NCBI GenBank assembly: GCA_019237175.1
Contig: JAFAHP010000479.1
Location: forward strand, 1-18,054
Source of the DNA: Alphaproteobacteria bacterium
GTDB lineage: Bacteria > Pseudomonadota > Alphaproteobacteria > ATCC43930 > CGMCC-115725
Reading direction: 5' to 3'
DNA length: 18,054 nucleotides
The notes below the pieces were generated by a model, which made no database searches, was not told where the DNA came from, and saw only the letters and a program-made list of their open reading frames with translations. The position numbers were made by a program, and so were the translations under genes. Position 1 is the stretch's first letter. The number at the start of each line of letters is the position of its first letter. Below are positions 6,028-14,591 of this stretch, in pieces.

Positions 6028-9000
6028 TCAACTGTGCTTCATTTCGGCGAGCAGCTTCTCGGCCTGCAGCTTGTCGGCGAACGAAATGCCAGAACCGAGC
6101 AGCTTTTCAAGCATCGCCTGGGCATCCGCCTGGCGGCCAGCGCGGTGGAGCGCGACCGCGAGATGGTAGGCGATTGCCGGATCGGCAGGGGCCGAGCTGT
6201 TAGCGGCGGTCAGGTAGGTCACAGCCTTGCCGGTGTTACCCTGCGCGAGCAGGATCCATCCTAAGGTATCGTCGATTTGGGGGGCGTTCGGGGCCCTCGC
6301 GACCGCCCGCTGCGCCAGTTGTTGCGCTTTGTTCAGATCGCCCTTTTGCTGGTAGAGCCAGGCGAGGTTGTTCAGGATCGCGGGTTGGGTCGGGTGCGTG
6401 GCGAGAAGCCTATTGTATTGGGAAATCGCGGCATCGTAATTTTTGTTCTCAAGATAAAGCGACGCGAGCGCGGTGCCGACAAGGTAGTCACTCGGATCGT
6501 CCCTAAGACGCGCGTTAAGCAGCGTTTCGGCCTTGTCCGGGTTGCCGGAGCGCTTATAGAGGCCGGCGAGGGCGGCGCGGATGTCGTCGTTCCCTGGCTT
6601 GGCGGCAAGGTCGTGCTCGAGCAGTCCGATCGCCTCCTTGCTCCGCCCGGCTTTCTCCAGCAGATCTGCCGACACCAGGTCGTAGATCGGGTTGTCCGGG
6701 CCTTTCTTGGCAAGCTCGCGGGCCTCGGCCAAGCCCGCGTCGACACCCCCTATTTCCGCCGCAACGCGGATCAGATTGGCCTTGATGTCGGAGTTTTGCG
6801 GCGCGAGGTTTAGGGCCGTCCGCAGCACCGACTGAGCTTCCGTATAGTCTTTCGCCGCGTTCAGCGCGGCGACATAGCGAAACAGGATTGGGGCCGAATC
6901 GGATGCGAGCTCATGAGCCTGCTTGTAGCTCGTGATCCCGCCTTTGACATCACCGCTGCCGATCTGAGCGCGGGCCTGGGCATCGAGGACGTCGACATTG
7001 GACGGAAATTTTGCAGCAAGCTCGGCCGCCGCCGGGACGGCATCCTTCCAGTCCTGCCGTTCGATGTAGAGGTTGACAAGTTTGATACCCGGAGCCGGGT
7101 TGGCTGGCGCCGCGGCGGCCGCCCGCTTGATGTCGTCGGCAGCTTCCGGCCATTTCTTTTCTGCTATTGCGACATCCGCCAATCCGAGAAGACCACCGAG
7201 GTCGTTCGGCTTCTGCGCCAACAGCGCCTCATATGCCTTGCGCGCGTCGGTCGTCCGGTTGGTGCCGAGATAGACAGCCGCAAGCAGCATATCGGTGGTG
7301 GTATCTTTGGGATCGGCTTTCAGCCGGCCGGTCAACAGCGCCTCGGCTTTGTCGAAATGCCCGGTGCGGTTGTAGAGGCCGGCAAGCGCCGTCACCAGAC
7401 CGTCATCGGCCGGTCGCCCCGTAACCGCGTTTTCCAGCAACGTCGTGGCATCTTCCCAGCGTCCCGCATTCTCATAGAGTTCAGCCGCCGCCAGCGTGTA
7501 AACATTGGTGTCGGGGGTGCTCTTTGCATAAAAATTTGCCAGGGAAATCGCGGCGTCCAGTCCGTCGAGCTGCCCCGTGACACGAACCAGAGCGGTTTTT
7601 AGCGCGCTGTTTCCGGGATTGCGCTCGATGGCCTCGCGCAGAACACCGGCCGCCTCGCGGTAATACTTCGCGGACACAAGCAGGGTAAGATAGCGTGACA
7701 GCGCCAGCTCGGAGTCGGGGGCCAACGCGTAAGCCCGCTTATAACTTGTCAAAGCGCCGTTTTTATCGCCGGCTGCGAGCTGGGCTTGCGCCTGCGCCTC
7801 GCTGATTTCGAGGTTGGCGGGGAATTGCGCGCTGAGGGCGCCTGCCAGCGCCGCCGCTTTGGACCAGTCGCGCTGCAGCGCATAGACCCGCAACTGGGCC
7901 ATTCCTGGTGCCGGATCATTGGGCGCGGCAGTGCGCGCACGATTGATGTAATCGGTTGCTTCCGGCCATTGCTGTTGACGGATGGCGATGTTGGCCAGGC
8001 CGAGCAACAGGCTCACGTCATCCGGTTTCTTTGCGAGGGCCGCTTGATAGATTTGCTTGGCTTCGTCCACGCGACCGGCTGACAGATCGAGCGCCGCCAA
8101 CTCGGTTCGGGCCGGAGCAAAATCCGGATCCTGCGCGAGCGCTGCGCGAAACGCCGCCTCGGCCCCCGGGGCATCTTTCTGGGCAGCCTTGACCATGCCC
8201 GACAATGACAGATAGAGGGCGTTCTTGGCGTCGCGTTTGAGCAGAGCGCCGGCAGTTTGCGCCGCCTTGTCGGGCTGACCCGCGCGCAGCTGCGCCAACA
8301 CCAGGGTCGGACCCGCCACTGGCGCACCCGCCTCGGAGCCGAAAACATGCTCTAATTCGGCCAGCCCCTGCTTCCCTTGTCCACTGCCGATCTCGGAGAT
8401 CGCCACTCGGGTCTGGATGGCCGGATTGTTCGGCTCGATCGCCGCCGCCTTCTCAAATTGCTGAAGCGCCAAATCGGCTTTGCCGCTGGCCATATAGGCA
8501 TTGCCGAGCAAGGTCAGGGTCGCCGCATCCGCCTTTGGCTGAGCGGCCAGGGGTTTCAGATAGTCGATCGCCCGGGTGGGCGCGTTCTGGCGCAAAGCGG
8601 CCAAAGCCGCCAGACGCGCCGCGCGCGCGTCGCCTCGAGCTCGCCCCAGATATTTCCCGAGCATGGCTTCCGCCTGGGCGTATTGCCCAAGCTGAAGCTT
8701 TACCGCACCTTGCAGAAAATAGCCGGTCGGGAACTGCTCGAACCCCGGCGACAGTTGGCTGAGCAGATGATCGGCACTGGAAAACTCCTTCTGTTTGACT
8801 TCTTCAAAGGCGCGCAGATAGTTCGCCATGAAATTGCTGGGGTTGGCCTTGAGGATCGGATCGAGGTCCCCATCGGCCGCCTTGTATTTGCCCTGAGCGA
8901 GGTTGAGGTTGGCGCGGCTCAACCGCAGCGGGACGTTTTGCGGGTCGATCCGAAGGGCGGCATCGAAATCGCTCATGGCCGCTGGTACGTCACCCTTCGC

Positions 9001-9636
9001 GCGGGCGAGTTCTCCCCTGACCTGAAGGGCCTCGATGGAGCGGGGATTGGCGGCCAGGACCTCGTCGAGCAGCTTGTTCGCCTGTGCCGGGTTGCTCGCT
9101 GCCGTCAGTCGTGCCAAGCCGATCTTTGGGGGCGCCGCTTTCGGGTCGAGACGGACGGCATCCTGTAGCAAGGTCTGCGCCTTGCCCATGTCGTGTTGCC
9201 CCGCCGCCGCCATGCCGAGCGCCCACCGCACCTGACTTTCCAGAGCCGGCGGGCGATTACCCGGGCGGACCAGATCGGTAAGCTGCTCGAACTTGCCTTG
9301 GCGCAGCAATGCCTCCGCCAAAACCGGGAGGTAGTCGGCCTCGGCACCGTTGTGCTCGCGCGCGGCGCGGGCTTCGCGCTCGGCGGAAATCGGGTCCCCA
9401 AGTTGCAGATAAAGACGGGCGAGGCGAGCCCGCAGCCTGGCATCTCCAGGCGCTTCGCGGATGGCGTTGCGCAGCTCGATCACCGCCGCCTTGAGATTGC
9501 CGTTGGCGATGTACTGATCCGCGTTCTTGACCGAGGCCGGCGATTCGGCGGCGTCAGCCAGGGGGCCGATCCCAAGGAGCGCGATGACCATGAAGGCCCC
9601 GCCAATATGGCAAAGACGGCGGCGAACCTGACGCAT
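6028..9636 (-). CDS. prsT: PEP-CTERM/XrtA system TPR-repeat protein PrsT, enlarged
   Basis: A 1202-residue periplasmic protein made almost wholly of tetratricopeptide repeats, last gene of the operon. Its place directly after prsK and prsR, its signal peptide and its TPR layout identify PrsT, a factor that co-occurs with exosortase A exopolysaccharide loci; its exact job is unknown, probably a scaffold in polymer assembly or export. Residues 1-30 form a signal peptide (MRQVRRR, hydrophobic core, LADA-AES). TPRs run from about 35 to 1185, with many YxxAxxxLxxAL...P units. Residues 533-804 and 805-1076 are tandem copies in register at a 272-residue offset; without one copy the protein would be about 930 residues, near the family norm of about 900. 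The family is described as a lipoprotein, but there is no lipobox cysteine here. GGAGGAGGG 7 nt upstream fixes the ATG at 9636 over the in-frame ATG at 9672. Confidence 0.92.
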   Translation of the reverse strand: MRQVRRRLCHIGGAFMVIALLGIGPLADAAESPASVKNADQYIANGNLKAAVIELRNAIREAPGDARLRARLARLYLQLGDPISAEREARAAREHNGAEADYLPVLAEALLRQGKFEQLTDLVRPGNRPPALESQVRWALGMAAAGQHDMGKAQTLLQDAVRLDPKAAPPKIGLARLTAASNPAQANKLLDEVLAANPRSIEALQVRGELARAKGDVPAAMSDFDAALRIDPQNVPLRLSRANLNLAQGKYKAADGDLDPILKANPSNFMANYLRAFEEVKQKEFSSADHLLSQLSPGFEQFPTGYFLQGAVKLQLGQYAQAEAMLGKYLGRARGDARAARLAALAALRQNAPTRAIDYLKPLAAQPKADAATLTLLGNAYMASGKADLALQQFEKAAAIEPNNPAIQTRVAISEIGSGQGKQGLAELEHVFGSEAGAPVAGPTLVLAQLRAGQPDKAAQTAGALLKRDAKNALYLSLSGMVKAAQKDAPGAEAAFRAALAQDPDFAPARTELAALDLSAGRVDEAKQIYQAALAKKPDDVSLLLGLANIAIRQQQWPEATDYINRARTAAPNDPAPGMAQLRVYALQRDWSKAAALAGALSAQFPANLEISEAQAQAQLAAGDKNGALTSYKRAYALAPDSELALSRYLTLLVSAKYYREAAGVLREAIERNPGNSALKTALVRVTGQLDGLDAAISLANFYAKSTPDTNVYTLAAAELYENAGRWEDATTLLENAVTGRPADDGLVTALAGLYNRTGHFDKAEALLTGRLKADPKDTTTDMLLAAVYLGTNRTTDARKAYEALLAQKPNDLGGLLGLADVAIAEKKWPEAADDIKRAAAAAPANPAPGIKLVNLYIERQDWKDAVPAAAELAAKFPSNVDVLDAQARAQIGSGDVKGGITSYKQAHELASDSAPILFRYVAALNAAKDYTEAQSVLRTALNLAPQNSDIKANLIRVAAEIGGVDAGLAEARELAKKGPDNPIYDLVSADLLEKAGRSKEAIGLLEHDLAAKPGNDDIRAALAGLYKRSGNPDKAETLLNARLRDDPSDYLVGTALASLYLENKNYDAAISQYNRLLATHPTQPAILNNLAWLYQQKGDLNKAQQLAQRAVARAPNAPQIDDTLGWILLAQGNTGKAVTYLTAANSSAPADPAIAYHLAVALHRAGRQADAQAMLEKLLGSGISFADKLQAEKLLAEMKHS
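6409..8040 (-). repeat. 816-bp tandem duplication inside prsT
   Basis: Two coding units in the same frame, 7225-8040 (residues 533-804) and 6409-7224 (805-1076), align without a gap. Anchors at exactly 272 residues apart are Trp557/Trp829, Gly578/Gly850, Phe605/Phe877, TSYK 630-633/902-905, and DKAExLL 762-768/1034-1040. Identity by eye is about 40% overall and about 50% in the first 55 positions. The unit equals eight 34-residue TPRs. Confidence 0.85.
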
Positions 9637-9668
9637 TGGGAATCCCTCCTCCCGCGACCCGGCGGCGG

Positions 9669-11042
9669 TCATTCGTCGACGTCGAGCTGGTGTTGCTGCA
9701 TCAAATCGTAGAGCGTGGGCCGGCTGATCCCGAGCAATTTGGCGGCTTTGGACAGGTTTAAACCGGTCTGGGTCAATGCCAACTGGATGACCTCGCGCTC
9801 GGCGCGCGCCCGTGCGGCGCGAATATCGAGCGACTTCGCATCGTCATCGGAATATGGCAAATCGAGATCGGCGGCCGAGACCAGCGGCCCGTCTGTCATC
9901 ACCACTGCGCGTTTTATCCGGTTTTCGAGCTCGCGGACATTACCGGGCCAGGAATATTCTCGGATCGCCGCGAGCGCCGAACCGGAAAGGCCCCGCGTCT
10001 GGCGTCCGTATTCGGCCGCGAAGCGCCGCAGGAAAAAGCTGGCAAGCACGACCGCGTCGGCGGGCCGCTCGCGCAGCGCCGGAACGCGGATCGCGACCTC
10101 GTTTAAGCGATAATACAGGTCTTCGCGAAAACGTCCTTCGGCCATCATCCGGTCGAGATCCTGGTTGGTCGCGCAGACGATCCGCACGTCGACCTGCACC
10201 GGGCGGCGGCTACCGATGCGTTCCACAATCTGGTCCTGCAGAAAGCGCAACAGCTTGACCTGCATAGGCTGTGGTACGTCACCGATCTCGTCGAGAAAAA
10301 GCGTACCGTGATTGGCGCTTTCAATCCTTCCGATGTTTTGTCTAAGGGCGCCGGTGAAAGCGCCTTTTTCGTGACCGAAGAGTTCGCTTTCGAGCAGGGT
10401 CTCGGGGATTGCCGCGCAATTGATCGGTACAAACGGACCGGCGGCGCGTCGACCGAGCTTATGGATCGCGTGTGCCAAGAGTTCCTTGCCGGTGCCGCTC
10501 TCACCCAACAGCAAGACCGCGACGTCGGTCGGCGCCAGCTTTTCGATGTTGCGCAGCACCTGCAGCATTTCGGGGCTGGTGGCAATGATCCCGTCGATCG
10601 GCGAATTGGTGCTGGCGGCGTCGATCAGACGGCGGTTTTCGGCTTCGAGGGCGAACATCTGTTCCGCGCGGCCGACGATCATTCGCAGGACTTCGATATC
10701 GATCGGCTTCTGGTAGAAGTCATAGGCGCCGAGTGCTATTGCCCGCAGCGCGTGCTCGCGCGTTTCGTTGCCGGTTGCGATGATGACCTTGGTCCCCGGC
10801 GAGATTTCACGAATTTCCGATAACGTCGCCAGCCCCTCCGACGCCCCGTCGGGATCCGGGGGCAGACCGAGATCGAGGATCACGACCGGGATCTGGTGGG
10901 CACGGATCACCCCGATCGCTTCCTGGCGGTTGGCGGCGGCGTGCACCTTATGCTCGGAAAGCGCCCAGCGCAGCTGGCGAAGAAGCCCGCCATCGTCGTC
11001 GACAATAAGGAGCGGTTTGCCCTCGGAGTTCATCGTGTTCAT
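9669..11042 (-). CDS. prsR: PEP-CTERM-box sigma-54 response regulator PrsR
   Basis: A 457-residue NtrC-type activator that, once phosphorylated by PrsK, should drive RpoN-dependent genes of the PEP-CTERM/exopolysaccharide regulon. The receiver domain (8-125) has Asp15/Asp16, phospho-acceptor Asp57 in VVILDLGLPPDPDG, Thr90 and Lys112. The AAA+ domain (145-385) has Walker A GESGTGKE (180-187), the sigma-54 contact loop GAFTGA (227-232), Walker B LFLDE (248-252) and the FREDLYYRL arginine-finger region (305-313). A Fis-type helix-turn-helix closes the protein (428-451, LSKAAKLLGISRPTLYDLMQ). All functional residues are intact. The ATG at 11042 overlaps the prsK stop as ATGA and has no obvious Shine-Dalgarno site, so translation is probably coupled to prsK; the ATG at 11033 is an alternative. 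Length fits the family (about 445). Confidence 0.95.
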   Translation of the reverse strand: MNTMNSEGKPLLIVDDDGGLLRQLRWALSEHKVHAAANRQEAIGVIRAHQIPVVILDLGLPPDPDGASEGLATLSEIREISPGTKVIIATGNETREHALRAIALGAYDFYQKPIDIEVLRMIVGRAEQMFALEAENRRLIDAASTNSPIDGIIATSPEMLQVLRNIEKLAPTDVAVLLLGESGTGKELLAHAIHKLGRRAAGPFVPINCAAIPETLLESELFGHEKGAFTGALRQNIGRIESANHGTLFLDEIGDVPQPMQVKLLRFLQDQIVERIGSRRPVQVDVRIVCATNQDLDRMMAEGRFREDLYYRLNEVAIRVPALRERPADAVVLASFFLRRFAAEYGRQTRGLSGSALAAIREYSWPGNVRELENRIKRAVVMTDGPLVSAADLDLPYSDDDAKSLDIRAARARAEREVIQLALTQTGLNLSKAAKLLGISRPTLYDLMQQHQLDVDE

Positions 11043-13054
11043 GCGGCGGTTGAGGGTGCGACCTCGCGGCTCTCGGCGAGCGGCAGGACAATGCGCATCG
11101 TGGTTCCGACACCGGGTTGCGAGATCACTTCGAGATTGCCGCCTGCTGTGCGGATCAACTCGCGGGTCTGAAACGCACCGATACCGTAGCCGCCCGATTT
11201 GGTAGACCGGAACGGCAGGAACAACTCGTTGCGGATAAAAGCTTCGTCCATCCCGACACCGCGATCGACGACATCGATCAGAAACCGGCGACCGCGGCAG
11301 TGGGCCCGAAGGACGACCGGATCGCCGGCGGGCGACGCGTCGAGGGCATTCTGCACAAGATGTGTCAGCGCAGAGCGGAGCCTGTCGGGAGCGATGGTCA
11401 CGTTGCAGCAACCACTGTCGTCGTCGATTTCGGTGGCAATCGAGAATTCGCGTGCCACAACGCTTGCAATTGCTGCGGGATTGGCCAGTCGCACCGCCGA
11501 CGCGTCTTCCGCCCTTAACTGGTTCAAGAGATGGTTCATTCGGGACACGGCGTCCTCGACCGTGCTGAGCATATCGCGCCGAAATTCGGGATTGTCGATA
11601 TGGCGTTGGGCATTGGTAATGATCAAGCCGAGCTGGCTCGCAAGATTTTTGATGTCGTGAACCACAAAAGCGAAGCGTTTGCTGTATTCGGTTAACAATT
11701 CCGTATCGCGCAGCCTTCGGGTCGATCCCTCCTCAGCGAGATAACTTGCGGCTTGGCGACCGGCGGCGCGCAGCAGATCAAACGCCTCCCAGTCGAGCGT
11801 CACCAGATGGCGCGGGTGGTCGAGTACGACAAAACCAACCAATTGCTGGCAGTGCGAAAGCGGCACTGCCAACCACGCCTGTGGCGACGCAAACGACCAG
11901 TGCCCATCAGCCGGCTCCGGCGGGCATTGCTGAATCCAACCGCCATCGCGAAAGCCCGCGAGAAACACCGCATCGGCGGCCAGGGCGGTCGCCCGGTCGG
12001 CGCGCGTGCGCCAACCCGCGGTCGGGCGATATCCAGTTTCGGAACCAGCCGACCACAGCACGCCGGCAGGGCTGTCGACGAATTCGGCGAGCGCACGGAT
12101 AATCCGCACCTGCAGCTCCTCGCCGCCGGCCGAATCGGAAATCAATTCGATAAACTTCAGCCACTCGACGCGATAATCGTAGCGATGGGTAAAAAAATTC
12201 CTCGAGATCAAAAACTTGAGGCGCCGGCGGTAACTCCCGGAAGAGAGCACCGTGGTCAGCACGACGATGCTGCCGATCAGCATTGCGAGCTGCAGCACCA
12301 GCCCCCAATCGCCGCCGAACCCGCGCAACAGTACGGCGACAGCGGCAACCGCCAGCAGAAAGCAGCCGCTCGCGAGCAAGGTGGCGGTATGCAGCACGAC
12401 CTGGCGGGAGACGTGGATGTCGACACGCCATTCGCGGTTGCGCGCCATCGCCAGCGCCAACAACGGCACGACAAACGCTGCCGCAATCGCGCGTCCGAGC
12501 GCTAGACCCGGATCGACCTGACCCTGGGTGATAAAGGCGTCTGAAAAGAGGAATAATTCATAGGCGTATAATAGGCCGAGCGCGAGGCATAGGGGCCACA
12601 CATGCCAGCGCCGCCACAGATCGGTGTTGCGCCACAGATTTTCGACCGTCAGGAGGCCGAGGACACCGAACCCGATGCGCACCAGCATCTGCGCAAAAAG
12701 ATCGCCAGCGCCAAGGCCGGGGATGAATCCCCGGAGATCGATCGCGATTGCGAGACCACAATAAGCCGCCGCCCCGATCAGATAGGCGCGTTTGCGCTCG
12801 GCGTCGCCGCCTCCCGCGGTCAATAGAGCGACCGCAAAGATCAGCCAGGCCGATAGGCGAATGCTGTCGAGCACCGCCAATGCCGCAGCAGGTATGGAGC
12901 CCGACATTGCGGTCGCGGTCGCCCAGACCGCCGAGGCCGCACAACACGCGATGATCGCGACGCCGGTTCGGCTGGTCCGGCCGCGCAACACCATCAGCGC
13001 GATGACCAGCGCAAAGGCTAGCGCGCATCCCGAATAGACCGTTTCAACGACCAT
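11039..13054 (-). CDS. prsK: PEP-CTERM system histidine kinase PrsK
   Basis: A 671-residue membrane histidine kinase, cognate sensor of PrsR. The N-terminal 270 residues hold about eight hydrophobic segments, a membrane sensor rather than a simple periplasmic loop. A GAF-like domain follows (about 295-440; AWLAVPLSHCQQLVGFVVLD is its core strand pair). The phospho-acceptor box is FAFVVHDIKNLASQL with His466. The ATPase domain has the N box VQNALDASP (Asn569), G1 box DRGVGMD (597-603), F box LFLPFRSTK (611-619) and G2 box GGYGIGAF (621-628). This architecture is that of PrsK. The signal sensed is unknown; assembly state of the polymer or envelope is a guess. The start at 13054 has only a weak CCAGG directly before it. 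The gene lies 19 bp after the sugar transferase and overlaps prsR by 4 bp. Confidence 0.94.
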   Translation of the reverse strand: MVVETVYSGCALAFALVIALMVLRGRTSRTGVAIIACCAASAVWATATAMSGSIPAAALAVLDSIRLSAWLIFAVALLTAGGGDAERKRAYLIGAAAYCGLAIAIDLRGFIPGLGAGDLFAQMLVRIGFGVLGLLTVENLWRNTDLWRRWHVWPLCLALGLLYAYELFLFSDAFITQGQVDPGLALGRAIAAAFVVPLLALAMARNREWRVDIHVSRQVVLHTATLLASGCFLLAVAAVAVLLRGFGGDWGLVLQLAMLIGSIVVLTTVLSSGSYRRRLKFLISRNFFTHRYDYRVEWLKFIELISDSAGGEELQVRIIRALAEFVDSPAGVLWSAGSETGYRPTAGWRTRADRATALAADAVFLAGFRDGGWIQQCPPEPADGHWSFASPQAWLAVPLSHCQQLVGFVVLDHPRHLVTLDWEAFDLLRAAGRQAASYLAEEGSTRRLRDTELLTEYSKRFAFVVHDIKNLASQLGLIITNAQRHIDNPEFRRDMLSTVEDAVSRMNHLLNQLRAEDASAVRLANPAAIASVVAREFSIATEIDDDSGCCNVTIAPDRLRSALTHLVQNALDASPAGDPVVLRAHCRGRRFLIDVVDRGVGMDEAFIRNELFLPFRSTKSGGYGIGAFQTRELIRTAGGNLEVISQPGVGTTMRIVLPLAESREVAPSTAA

Positions 13055-13073
13055 CCTGGCCAGGTCAGTGATC

Positions 13074-14483
13074 CTATCTTGCGCCGTAATTCCAGAATAT
13101 TACTCGTACGGTTTGTAATAATATCACAAAATCAAGAAAGATACTTCGGTTTTTTACATAATATAGATCGAAAGACAGCTTGCGACGAGCGTCTTCGATA
13201 GAAGCTCCATACGGATAATTGATCTGAGCCCAGCCGGTGATCCCGGGCCGCACCCAATGCCGTTCATCGAAATAAGGGATCACCGCGGCAAGGTTGGCGA
13301 CAAAATAGGGGCGCTCGGGGCGCGGCCCGACAAAACTCATATCGCCGCGCAAGACGTTGAGGATTTGCGGGAGCTCGTCGATCCGCAATTTGCGGATGAC
13401 CGCGCCGACCCGGGTCACCCGGGCATCGCCGCGCGCCGCCCATTGCGGGCCGCCCTCGCGCTCGGCGTCCTCGCGCATGCTGCGGAACTTTAAGATCGTG
13501 AAGTCTCGGCCTCGGTACCCGACCCGTGTTTGGCGATAAAGGACTGCCCCCGGGCTCTCGAGCTTGATCAGGCACGCAACGACCACCAAAAGCGGCGCCG
13601 TAAAAACCAAAAGACCAAGGCTGACGACGACATCAAAGGCGCGCTTCAGCAATTCGTCAACCACGCCGCAGCGAAAACCATCGGAATAGAACAGCCAGCT
13701 TGGCCGTAGCGCTTCAAGATCGACGCTCCGCGTCTCGCGCTCCCAAAAGTCGAGAAATTCGGTGACGCGGATGCCGGCGAGCTTGCAATGCAATAGCTGC
13801 TGGACGGGCAGGCCGCGTCGATCATCGGGGGCGACGACAATCTCGCTCGCGCTCAACGAACAGCCGAGTTCGGCGAGCGCCTGGGGATTTGCATCGGGCC
13901 AATCGACGGCGGTTGCGCTGGCGAGGCCGCGCTCGCCGGGCATGCGGATAAACGAGACCGGAACGAAATGCTGGTTTTCGCCGCGCTCGACCAAGCGGGC
14001 GATGCGCGCCGCCTGAGTGCCGTTTCCGAGAACCGCAACCCGTCGTTTTAACAACCCGCGGCCAAGGGTGATCAGAAACGTGCCGCGGGTGACGGAAATA
14101 CAGCCGAGCCAGATCAGCGTCGCCTTCAGCGGCAGGTTTGCGAGATTGGGCAAGTGCTGCAGCGCATCGCGCCAGTAGGTGGCCGAGACCACGACCAGCA
14201 TCAAGACGAGCACAAAGGCGACCGCAATCTTGCTTAACAACAGGCGAAAATCGACAAAGCTCTGTTCGCCGTAGAGACCCAGCGAGATCATCGTCACCAC
14301 CGCGGCGATCGACAGCCCGGCGGCGAGCTGGGCGGGCAGGCTGGTCACCCCAAAGACCAGCGGAGCGGTTCCTTCAGACTGAGACAACATTTGGTAAAAA
14401 GCGCCAGTGATCAGCAGGGCGTCAAACGCTACCAACAGCACCACGGAAACAGGGACGAAATGTCTGAACAGTCTGAGCTGCAT
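13074..14483 (-). CDS. PEP-CTERM/XrtA-associated undecaprenyl-phosphate sugar transferase
   Basis: A 469-residue polyprenol-phosphate sugar-1-phosphate transferase of the WcaJ/PglC type, in the PEP-CTERM-associated subfamily. It would attach the first sugar phosphate to undecaprenyl phosphate at the inner membrane and so begin exopolysaccharide repeat synthesis. The N-terminal half has four helices (about 10-32, 50-72, 84-103, 115-140) and a CoA-binding-like region with AVLGNGTQAARIARLV (about 150-165). The catalytic domain starts at KRAFDVVVSLGLLVF and carries VLYRQTRVGYRGRDF, KFRSMREDAE, LRKLRIDELPQ, LRGDMSFVGPRPE and WVRPGITGWAQ, all hallmarks of the family. I start at the ATG at 14483; a GTG lies one codon upstream. 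No Shine-Dalgarno is seen, and a perfect palindrome occupies that place. It is the first gene of the prsKRT operon. Its last 30 codons are strikingly AT-rich. Confidence 0.92.
   Translation of the reverse strand: MQLRLFRHFVPVSVVLLVAFDALLITGAFYQMLSQSEGTAPLVFGVTSLPAQLAAGLSIAAVVTMISLGLYGEQSFVDFRLLLSKIAVAFVLVLMLVVVSATYWRDALQHLPNLANLPLKATLIWLGCISVTRGTFLITLGRGLLKRRVAVLGNGTQAARIARLVERGENQHFVPVSFIRMPGERGLASATAVDWPDANPQALAELGCSLSASEIVVAPDDRRGLPVQQLLHCKLAGIRVTEFLDFWERETRSVDLEALRPSWLFYSDGFRCGVVDELLKRAFDVVVSLGLLVFTAPLLVVVACLIKLESPGAVLYRQTRVGYRGRDFTILKFRSMREDAEREGGPQWAARGDARVTRVGAVIRKLRIDELPQILNVLRGDMSFVGPRPERPYFVANLAAVIPYFDERHWVRPGITGWAQINYPYGASIEDARRKLSFDLYYVKNRSIFLDFVILLQTVRVIFWNYGAR
13081..13200 (-). 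other. AT-rich, unusual-codon 3' end of the sugar transferase gene
   Basis: This 120-bp stretch has about 37% G+C by direct count, against well over 60% in most of the surrounding coding sequence. On the coding strand it uses ATA, TTA TTA, AGT, GTA, CGA and AAA codons that are scarce elsewhere in the window, while still encoding a conserved family ending (SFDLYYVKN...LLQTVRV). It ends about 25 bp before the prsK start, so it may hide an internal promoter or mRNA signal. Confidence 0.6.
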
Positions 14484-14485
14484 CA

Positions 14486-14500
14486 CAAATTGTAAATTTG
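14486..14500. promoter_or_regulatory. Perfect 15-bp palindrome at the sugar transferase start
   Basis: CAAATT-N3-AATTTG is a perfect inverted repeat with a 3-bp centre. It ends 2 bp before the ATG at 14483, exactly where a Shine-Dalgarno sequence would be. It lies in a short AT-rich patch. It could be a repressor or regulator site, or an mRNA hairpin over the start of the first gene of the prs operon. The repeat is seen directly; the function is inferred. Confidence 0.45.
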
Positions 14501-14591
14501 GTTAGTAATTCCCGCCGACCGCGGGGACAATCCGGCCCATAGCGCTTGAGTATAATAACCGCAAAAAGCAGAGACGTCTAGTGGAACGCCG

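Noticed and set aside
8377..9168. A 263-residue plus-strand open frame opposite prsT
   Set aside because: It is the antisense of the TPR coding sequence, and apparent regularity in it only mirrors the TPR repeats.
9637..9672. prsT starting at 9672 with an ATGA overlap onto the prsR stop
   Set aside because: The overlap is attractive, but the GGAGGAGGG directly before the ATG at 9636 and the normal signal peptide starting there favour the later start.
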